Of a DNA stretch of 64,000 nucleotides, positions 55,840 through 64,000 are shown piece after piece. The DNA comes from Adiantum capillus-veneris. Taxonomy: Eukaryota > Streptophyta > Polypodiopsida > Polypodiales > Pteridaceae. The translations under genes were made by a program, and so were the position numbers. How positions within the stretch are numbered: the stretch's first letter is position 1; the number at the start of each line of letters is the position of its first letter. A model generated the notes under the pieces. It saw only the letters and a list, made by a program, of their open reading frames with translations, did no database searches and was not told where the DNA came from. Location of the stretch: positions 43,184,598-43,248,597 of the forward strand of contig CM043962.1 of the NCBI GenBank assembly GCA_014529385.2, read 5' to 3'.

Positions 55840-56954
55840 CCTTGCCATGAGCAACAGATTTTCCCTTGGAACAATCTTTTTTGCCATGACCACTTCCCAA
55901 GCATTGAAATCATAATTTCTCTTTCTTAGCCTTCTCAAAGTCCTCACGAGAGAGAGGACATCTAGAACCCTTGGGTTTTTTAGCTACTTCAGAATTGGAT
56001 ACCATAAATTTCCTTTTATTGTGCCCATACGGTGTGCGTGTATTACCATGTGTATTAGCAGGCACATGATTATTATGTGATTTCTTTTCATCTGGATCAT
56101 CATGAATGTGTGCTTTCACTGTGGCGTCTTGAGTCTTGACGTGATTCTTAAGCTCTGGTGCCAGACCACGAATAAACCCACGTACTTGCCGAAAGGTGTC
56201 CAGTCCTTCCAACTTGAGGATAACATCCCGATAGTGACATATATATTCAAGTAATGATGGGTATTGGCGCATGGAACACATGTCCCAAGCCGTCCAATTC
56301 CGATCTGCCTCATTTGTAGGCAATAATTCTTTGCAAAACATAGTCTTAAAGGTTGCCCAACTCTGTGGTATGATATTCTTCTCCTTGAGAGACATCCACC
56401 ACTTGTAGGCCTTGCCTTTCAGAGTTAAGCTTGTTTGCAGTGCTCTGACTGCATCCGGAGTACACTGTAAGGCGTGAATTCCATCCCACTTTGCTGTGAA
56501 AGATATTCACTACATCCTTATTGCGATCTCGAACTTCTCCCTTAAAAGTCGGTGGTTTGGTGTTTTTCAAAAACTCATCCACCTCCTTTGTAGTGAGAGT
56601 GTGCAAACAATCTGGAGATGGACCCTGTCCATGATCAAAAGGGCCTTGCCCCTGAGTAGCAGTTTGTTCATGCATGTGTGTGGCAATAGGGCCCTTGGCC
56701 TACTGCTGCATAAGTTGTATCACTAATGTAGATAATTTAGTGGCGTTTTCATTTGAAGATGCAAAATTTCCTTCCATGACTAATATGTGTGTCTGAAGTG
56801 CACGAAATTATTGAATATCAAGCAGTTCATATGCATCGTCACCCGCCGTAGCGTCGCGGGCACTCTCCGTGAGAGCATCTGACCGCGAGCCATCACGGAC
56901 AGGATTAGGTGTATGATGCTCGAAATCAGAAGTCATATTCATATCTGAATCCAT
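55840..56954 (-). pseudogene. gag of gypsy H
   Basis: The ATG at 56954 opens MDSDMNMTSDFEHHTPNPVR, with stops near 56810 and 56700. The capsid-like region has PPTFKGEVRDRNKDVVN and, after a frameshift near 56400, PQSWATFKTMFCKELLPTNE and EGLDTFRQVRGFIRGLAPEL. The zinc knuckle reads KEKL-stop-FQCLGSGHGKKDC: TGA at 55912-55910 replaces the first Cys of CX2CX4HX4C. The frame then continues into copia integrase. Confidence 0.88.
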
Positions 56955-57269
56955 GACAACACTGTGTAGTGGAAGAAATAGAAGGAAAAATACCTGGAGT
57001 CGAGAAAGAATCTCATCGTCGTATGATGCACCGCAATAGGTAATTAGCCGTGCTAATTACGTTCGTGTTCCAAGGTTGAAGCAACCGGTAATTTGGTTGG
57101 TAGTCCAAGCTTCTTAATTTTCCCGTTCAAGGGTACTGAGTGGCTTTGGCGGAATCGGCTTAAGGTGTCAAGGTACGTATTGATTCCGGACACCAAGTGG
57201 GTAATCAAAATTTTCTGCAGTTTAAGCTTGTCTACAGCAAACAGATTCTTGCTTTGAATAAAACCCTTG

Positions 57270-57282
57270 CTCTTGATACCAT
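57270..57282 (-). promoter_or_regulatory. Primer-binding site of gypsy H (initiator tRNA-Met type)
   Basis: The minus strand reads TGGTATCAAGAGC one base after the LTR end GCTTTACA. It matches the common plant site TGGTATCAGAGC apart from one inserted A. Confidence 0.75.
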
Positions 57283-57283
57283 T

Positions 57284-57475
57284 GTAAAGCCTAGGGGTGA
57301 CTAGAGCCTAGAATACACCTCCCAACCTCCCACTATATAGGCCAAGCTCCTAGCCTTTTGCCATAGCTGGATTCCCTTTCCACATTGCCTAGTCCGGCGC
57401 TTGGCCCAGTCCATGACTCCCTAGCCTTGCACTTGTCCTGACATGGAAGAGATCCCAACTTAAGAAGTAGGAGCA
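57284..57475 (-). repeat. 5' LTR of gypsy H, outer end unresolved
   Basis: The inner end is set by the primer site. A TATA-like CTATATAGTGGG lies on the minus strand near 57343-57332. The outer end meets LINE sequence at about 57480, so the LTR may be truncated. Confidence 0.55.
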
Positions 57476-57481
57476 TATATG

Positions 57482-59940
57482 CTATTTGTGTCTTAACTTG
57501 GAAAAAGCTTGTAAGAAAACGTTTTTGGACATTCTCAAACTCTTTCCCCGCACTTCAACTCCATAAAGAAGAATCGGTGCCACCAATGTGTCAAAAAGGT
57601 ACCTCTTGAGAACCCAACACTTGATGTTTCCCACATTACACATGTTCTCAAATGCATAGTATGCTCTCTTTCCTACTTCCAAATGATGCATAGCACATTC
57701 ATACCACTTATGATTGGCCGGAACCTCAAGGCCAGGGTACTTAAAGCTCTCAACTTCAAGTGTCTCATTGCTATACACAATGCATGGCTTCTCCTTAAGG
57801 TTGGTTTTCACAAGCATAACCTTTGTTTTGGCTTCATTCACAATCAAGCCACTATGCAAGAAAAAGTTCTCAAGGACAACCATAAGCTTTTGTGCATCTT
57901 CTAAAGTGTGTACTAGAAGCACACACTTTAAATAGTGACCTCTTCAATGCCTTCTTCTTGCATAAATTCAAGTACCATTTGTTCCAATTGATTGATGCAT
58001 AGACCAAAGAGTGTTGGTGACAATGGACATCCTTGTTTAACCCCAAAAGTGCTTGCAATTATTTTTGAAATTTCTCTTTCCATGCACGATTGACACATCA
58101 CCTTCTCATAGATTTGAGAAACTGCAAGCATAAACTCACTTGGAACTTGGAGTTCTTCCATCCTTCTCCACAAATTGTTTAGGTGGAATCATATCAAAGG
58201 CTTTCTTAAAGTCCACAAAACAACAATACAATTGTTTTCCTTTCAACCGGCTTTCCTCCATGAGAACATGAAGAGTGACAAGATGAGCAATGGTGCTATG
58301 GTGTCAAAAAAAACCTGCTTGTCCTTTTGCAAGCTTGTCACTCTCTTCAGCCCAATCACTCAATTTCACCTCCATTATGCACCCAAAGAACTTTTCCATA
58401 AGAGGCCCAATTATTATAGTTCGGTAGTTGTTTAGATTCTTTACATCCCTTTCTTTATGCAAAGGCTTGAACCAATTAGTACTCCATTCATAAGGCATAC
58501 CATGTTGAAGTGCAAGGTTGAACATATCACACATCCACTCATGTTGTGTAAAATCTCCCATCCATTTAATAATCTCCTGCTTGATACCTTTAAGATCTCT
58601 CCCTTTGTGAGTGGCCAACTTTTCAAGTCCACCACATACATCCTCAATAGTAAGAAAAGAGGGCATATATGGGATTGAACCACAAAATGGCCTTTTTTTA
58701 AAAGGATTTGGTTTTTTATATAGTTGCATACAATGTGTGTACATATCCACAAGATTCAAGTTACCAAAATTCTCAACCTTCTTGCCCCTCAAGTTTCTCC
58801 AAAATCTTCCACATGTACATGCCTTTTTTTGACTTGAATTTTTTTTTGCTTTACTTCCCATCTGCTTCTCTTCTTTTGAATCAATGCCTTGTATGTATGC
58901 AAATGACTTTGATAGTTGTCTTTGTCCATAGTTGTATCAAGCTTTATCAAGGACTTTCGAACATCTTGACATTCTTTATCAAACCACATTTTACGTGATC
59001 TATCTTTGTTTATACCATGGACATGCTTTATGGAAAAGCCTTCTTTGGCACAAGAACAAATAACTTTCTTGAAAGGTTCCCATTGTGTTTCCAATGGTGC
59101 ATCATATTGAAGCTTTGTCATCCATAACTTTTGCTCAACCATTGCAATGTACATTGATACACGATTGAAATCCATACATAGTGATAAATTCTCTTCCCTT
59201 TGGTTGAGGTTATCATGCTTAGTTGCTTCTGAATATGCAAGGTCAATACATAAGGTTCAATGGTCTGATTCCGGGGTCCATTGGCTAAACATAAAACTCT
59301 TTATGCGATGCATGATGGCTTCAAAGAGTAGCATATAGTCAATCACACTATCCCCATTATGTTTTCTACACGTAAATCCATTAATTCCACTCCACAAAGA
59401 TACACCAATGGCAATGAGCATACCCGTGCTATTACACATGTGTAAAAGTAACTTTCCATAGTGATCTGGCTCTTTCTCATCCATTGAAGTATGATCATAC
59501 AAGTGAACTTCCTCTAACTCCTTTGAAATGTATGGCATATCAACTTGTGAGTATCAGGTTGCAATGTTTTTGTGTGAGCATTCACATCCCCAAAGACAAT
59601 ACATCAGCTTTGCCTTTGAAATAAACAATGTCCTCTTCTAAATAGAAGAAATGGTTGATCTCTATCCATGCAAGCATAAAAGGGGGAATCATGATGAGGA
59701 ATGTAGCAACCGGATACAAAAATGGGTGCTCTTTTTGGTGTCAGAATTTTCAGCCATACATAATGTTTGTACTTGTCATCTTTCACAATTTTATACAAAA
59801 TCTTCCAATCCTTCCTTAACCTTTGTTGTTGCTTGAGATTCTTTGACCACATCAATGAATGTACATTGTAATCCTCCAAGTCGTTAATCCTTTGTGTATC
59901 ATGCTCCCAAGTTTCAACAAGAAGTACATCATCGAATTTT
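57482..59940 (-). pseudogene. LINE with endonuclease and RT, decayed
   Basis: Endonuclease pieces on the minus strand are VWLKILTPKRAPIFVSGCYI and DSPFYACMDRD (59760-59640), then SVIDYMLL and PESDH (59330-59260). RT pieces are TNWFKPLHKERDVKNLNNYR and LSDWAEESDKLAKGQAGFF (58470-58310), LYCCFVDFKKAFDMIP (about 58230), FGVKQGCPLSPTLFGLCINQ (58050) and NEAKTKVMLV (57840). The YADD catalytic block expected between VTI and VHTLEDAQ (about 57920) has been deleted. Its 3' end lies at about 57482 beside a gypsy LTR. Confidence 0.88.
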
Positions 59941-60418
59941 CTTGTTAGTTTCCCAATGACCTAAAGTACCCAAGTTTATGGGAGTTTACAGAGGGATTTA
60001 TAGGTGCTTGGGTCCAAGTTTACATGTACAAGCCACTAGGGTGATGGGAATGAGTAGTTGTCAATCGAAAGAAGTTTCTCATATAAAAGCATATCCACAA
60101 GAAATTGTAGTATAATGCAATTTTGCATTTGAAGTGGAAAAGGAAAAAAAATCCTCCATTTAGGATGTAGGCTTTTTACTAGAAAACCTGACATTCTAGT
60201 CCCACCGGGCATACCACTAATAGCTATTTTTTTAAGGCCTAGACCATGGAGCAGACCCGGACCAAGAAAGCAAATAAGAAAGATGCTCAAACTCCCAAAC
60301 CCAAACTGCCATGGACCTATGCCTAGAAGGTGCTACTAAATTTGCTTTCAAGGAATTTGCATGTAGTCTCAGTGTCAGATCCCATCAACAGTCAACATTT
60401 GGCATGATCACATTTCAA

Positions 60419-60423
<5 letters not shown>

Positions 60424-60463
<40 letters not shown>
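60424..60463. repeat. (GA)n microsatellite
   Basis: About 20 uninterrupted GA units. Confidence 0.96.
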
Positions 60464-60465
<2 letters not shown>

Positions 60466-60723
60466 AAGAATCATAGTTTTGATTGAAAATGCAAGACAAA
60501 AGACGATGTGTAGTGTAAAAGTTTTATATGAGTTTATATATCAAGATCATTTTTACAACATTCAATCAAAACTTATCTGTATTTTTTGAAAATTCCATGC
60601 GAGGCCACTGCTTCAAATATTCACAGATTCCAACTTTCAATGATGATGTCGACAACCCGGCTTACACCCTGTAGGGCATCACATTTGTTTGGCAGTGCAA
60701 TCTCTCACACAATAAGGTTTCCC

Positions 60724-60754
<31 letters not shown>

Positions 60755-60954
60755 TTCAATTTCACAACTTTCACTTTACTATTTCTCTAACTACTTCATG
60801 ATTTGCCTACAGGAACTCTCCCTAGTGGCAATGAATGAAATTAAAGGCTCCCCTTTTTTTAAAAAGAAACTTCTCCCTCCCTTTCTGTTGATCTGCAATA
60901 AAACAGGATGTGTGCTCCTCATTCCTCTTTTTATTTCTCTCGCATACGCTACAA

Positions 60955-61061
<107 letters not shown>

Positions 61062-61517
61062 ACTCCCCTTGGCAAAACCATGGTCGTCTGCTACTCGTGA
61101 TTTCCTCCTCTTCCTCTGATTTGAACAACTTTTTGTCAATCAAATGAAAAATTTGTGTCTACCTTGAGATTTTTGACTAGGTACTGGCGAGTTAATGAGT
61201 TGACCCACTTTTTTGCAATTTTTGCTCTGATGTCCTTTGGAAAATTTGTTGAACCATGCAGTCTATTACATGTCACCAATTCTAAACTTGTATTATCCTA
61301 ATGTGTAGCTCTACTCGTTGTGACCCTATTGATATGAAGAACTCACAAAACAGACACATGGTTTGCAAGATAACTCACTCAGAAGCTCGTGGGAGCTTGC
61401 CTTGCGATGGAACCAAAACTTCGTAAGCTTGGCATTGGTGCGTAGCCCTCACCGTTGCTAACTCATTGATGGTGTCATCTTTGCAATGCTGCTCCATAAC
61501 GCACATAGCAAAGAGAT

Positions 61518-61643
<126 letters not shown>

Positions 61644-61914
61644 CACAGTAAACGCGATAGTTTGATTAATTCAAAAAAGTATCTCTAGGGTTACAAAACT
61701 TTGGCTTATACACATTCCTCTGAAGGGGCACATTCCCATAAAAAATAATACCTCCAATCTATCAAAAATGAGATAATACAAAAAAATAGGTGATAAGATA
61801 GTCCTTCTCAATGTTCCATCAATAAGCAGTCCCTCCCTCTACGTCCATGTCGTCCCTGACATAACTAGTCCATGTCTTTATTTGGTCTTTAGTCCATTTC
61901 GTTGCTCAATAGAA

Positions 61915-63626
61915 TCATGGTGGCTTTATCATCTTTAAGTATGATTCATGTCTGATATTGCTGATGCTCACCATTGGTCCAAAGATCTTGCTGTCATTTG
62001 TGAAGAAACCTGTGTAGAAAGCCTCTTCAAAGGCTTGCATGTGGAAGTGCGGAAAAAACATCAATCGATCATAGAAATGATGTAGCACTTGTGGTGAGGG
62101 TTGAGTGGAGAGGTCGTAAGACAATCTGGTGAGCGTGTCGCAGTAAACTTGAGTTCGTAGCTTTGTGCGGTGCAAACACCTCAATACAGGCTAGCAGTGT
62201 TTTGAAGATCCTCCTTAACATTACACACGTCAAATCAAGAGGTTGATGAAGAGCTTAATGGCGCCCGTTAGGATTTTCACCATATAAGTCCCACTTATTC
62301 CCTCTCCTTCTTTGGGTGGTGGAAGTTTAGGGTAGTTAAGCTAGGTAGGATGATTTTCCAAAAGCCTTGTGTGCATCCTTGATAATGAGAAATAGGAGAC
62401 ATCGTCTCTGACAAATTTGAAGCATCTATCACACATACTAGGTAGACCGGGTACTTTGTGAGCCAACCCTTTATGCACTTTGGTTGTGAATCCAATATTC
62501 TCTTGGAAATTACTTGATCTTTGATGTCTCCCTCAAATAGTGGTGCCGTCTCCTCTTCTTGACTACTTTTTTTTATTATGAGCACTTCATATTTGAGCAA
62601 AGGGTAAGGGAGGGATGTCTACATCCATTCTTCTCTAATTACATTAGTATCCAACCGAGACAGGCCTCGTCCCCTCAATTGTCAGCTTCCTGCCCTTCTT
62701 CTTGGATTTGCGGAGATATCTCCATCAGTATAGGTTCTTTTAAGCTATCTAGAATCTCCATAGGCTCTTGTTGGACGTTGAATCTCGAGTCACTTGGACC
62801 TAGATCTGTGGTTTTTTCGCGTGCTCTCTCCACCTCTTGTCTTTATCTGCAAGCTGCTACTGCATCATAGCGTCTCTTTTGGTGGCTTCTTCTTCATTGT
62901 TAACTAGGAGCTCTTGCAAAATTTCTAAAATTGGTGGTTTAGCTATTTATTTTCTTCTTGGAGGTTGCCAAGGATCCTTCTGCTATGTGGACTCTTTTCC
63001 TTTACTCCAGCTTCAATTCCTTTTGCAATGTAGTGATTTGAGCCTCCAAGGCTTGTACAACCTAGCTGTTCACTTGTGCACTTGATCTTGCAGCCCTTGG
63101 TGTTCCTTTTAGTCTATGTATGGTTAATTCTTGGAGCTCTAATTTTTCCTTGAGCTCTATTATCTCATCTTGAGCCAACTCTAGCTCATCCTCTGTTTTC
63201 TCTTTCACCTCCTGTAGATTGGCACTCTCCCTAGATACCTCAGCCATTTGTAGCGTGAGGGTATCCCTTTCTGCTTTAACTTCCTTTAGGAGCTTGCTTT
63301 GTGCTTCTTGTTCTCTTTCTGTGCTTTCTGCTCTCTGAATGTCTCATTGTACCTCCTTAATGAGGTTGTCATGCTCTCCTATCAGATTTTTCTCTCTTGT
63401 CTTGAGCATGCTATTTTCTTCAACCACAGTGATATATCCTTTTCTAATTCTATCCAAGATTTGGTGGGCAAGTCTCACATCTTCTTTGTTTGCTGCTACC
63501 ATGCTCTTTGGCAACGGCCTAGGCAGTGGTCCAACAAAGGGAACTTGGTGGCCCATCCTTAGTAGCACTCTTGCTGGAGGAGGACACCACGGTGTTTCTA
63601 GAGACATGTATCTTGGCATTGGAGGT
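61915..63626 (-). pseudogene. Unidentified coiled-coil ORF, decayed
   Basis: Read leftward from 63626, one frame encodes a Pro-rich start (PPMPRYMSLETPWCPPPARV) and then heptad-rich sequence: ILDRIRKGYITVVEENSMLK, TGA at 63346-63344, LLKEVKAERDTLTLQMAEVS and DEIIELKEKLELQELTIHRL to a TAG at 63062, with more coiled coil beyond. Further open segments at 62600-62295 (SKRILDSQPKCIKGWLTKYP) and 62184-61915 (YDRLMFFPHFHMQAFEEAFY) may belong to the same gene. I do not recognise the family. It could be a plant gene or an unclassified element ORF. Confidence 0.5.
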
Positions 63627-63631
63627 ATTTG

Positions 63632-63856
63632 TGTTGGATTAGGGTTGCAGAGAACCACACACAGCTTGGAGAAGACGAAGGAAGCTCAAGGCACACAATA
63701 GAGAGTGTATTACTTAGTGTGCAATGGAAAGATTGATAGCCCTAGAGTGATGGGCATATATACAATGCACAGGGGAAAAAACCTCCTTAAGAGGGAAAAA
63801 TACCCTGGCACCTAGTGTGTTCACATACATCACTACCACATGTATATGTGGTAACA
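63632..63856 (-). repeat. 3' LTR of a Ty1/copia element
   Basis: 225 bp. On the minus strand it starts TGTTACCACATATAC and ends CCCTAATCCAACA. The purine tract CTCTAGGGGGGATT lies immediately upstream (63870-63857). The element body continues to the right, out of the window. Confidence 0.82.
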
Positions 63857-63870
63857 AATCCCCCCTAGAG
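63857..63870 (-). promoter_or_regulatory. polypurine tract of the right-edge copia element
   Basis: The minus strand reads TCTAGGGGGGATT directly before the LTR start TGTTACC. Confidence 0.8.
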
Positions 63871-64000
63871 TGACGTGGTGAACGAGAGCTGGAACATGAG
63901 TAAAGGAAAGTGCCATGCCCTGAGGACATGATCAGTCACAAAGGGGAGTAAGCCCAAAGCTTTGCGGAAAGCTTCGAGCTTCTCAAGAGACAATGCCTTT
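63866..64000 (-). CDS. C-terminus of copia RNase H (partial)
   Basis: The minus frame entering the window at 64000 reads KALSLEKLEAFRKALGLLPF and ends about 45 codons in, at a TAG just before the purine tract. The pattern TKAL-x-REK-F matches the C-terminal end of copia RNase H/polyprotein, and its position before purine tract and LTR agrees. Too little is in the window to judge whether the gene is intact. Confidence 0.65.

Larger units (their letters stand above)
55836..57475 (-). mobile_element. Ty3/gypsy element H, 5' part
   Basis: Leftward element with 5' LTR end, primer-binding site, leader and gag. It is related to gypsy A by gag sequence (LKLEGLDTFRQVRGFIRGLA versus LKLEGLNEFQKIRGFNRGL). 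Protease and pol are lost at the junction with copia G. Confidence 0.83.

Overview
The window looks like nuclear DNA of a land plant, most likely a fern. The evidence is Ty3/gypsy, Ty1/copia, LINE and CACTA (tnp2) elements of plant type, plus degenerate PLS-class pentatricopeptide-repeat (PPR) coding sequence. The fern call is inference from the PPR style and dense CT/CA microsatellites. I see no bacterial genes, rRNA, CRISPR or intact tRNA, and no gene that is clearly a working host gene. Almost everything is transposable-element sequence, and most of it is broken.

Layout. 1-5557: 3' part of a chromodomain Ty3/gypsy element on + (gag, protease remnant, RT, RNase H, integrase, chromodomain, 3' LTR). 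5600-8682: two degenerate LINEs, head to head. 8683-12039 and 13731-15590: two relatives of the first element that kept gag and the LTR but lost pol. 12236-12781: an unidentified decayed ORF. 17490-18107 and 49371-52440: two halves of one minus-strand PPR pseudogene locus.

The centre (18108-49370) is a nest in which each layer can be read from target-site duplications (TSDs). Gypsy A sits in the PPR locus (TSD CAACC). Inside A are a 1,004-bp solo LTR (TSD AAGGC), a 13.2-kb minus-strand gypsy C (23126-36325, TSD GTGGC/GTGGT) and a 12.6-kb minus-strand copia D (36489-49082, TSD ATAAT). Inside D is a 7.1-kb CACTA transposon E (39206-46326, TSD TGG).

Gypsy C is the most unusual item. It has four zinc knuckles and a retropepsin-like domain in gag-pro. 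A second retropepsin-like domain (LLDTGA ... LGRTWM) lies downstream of integrase in the same reading frame, followed by a basic tail with W-x-P-K repeats. A further small ORF sits near the 3' LTR behind a TATA-like sequence. C has lost RNase H and its RT box reads FLDN, yet its two LTRs differ by only about four substitutions outside the microsatellite, so it was probably mobilised in trans.

The right flank (53030-64000) holds a copia 3' half joined in frame to a gypsy gag 5' half, a terminal-inverted-repeat insertion, a minus-strand LINE, long CT/CA microsatellites, a decayed coiled-coil ORF of unknown identity, and the 3' end and LTR of another copia element.
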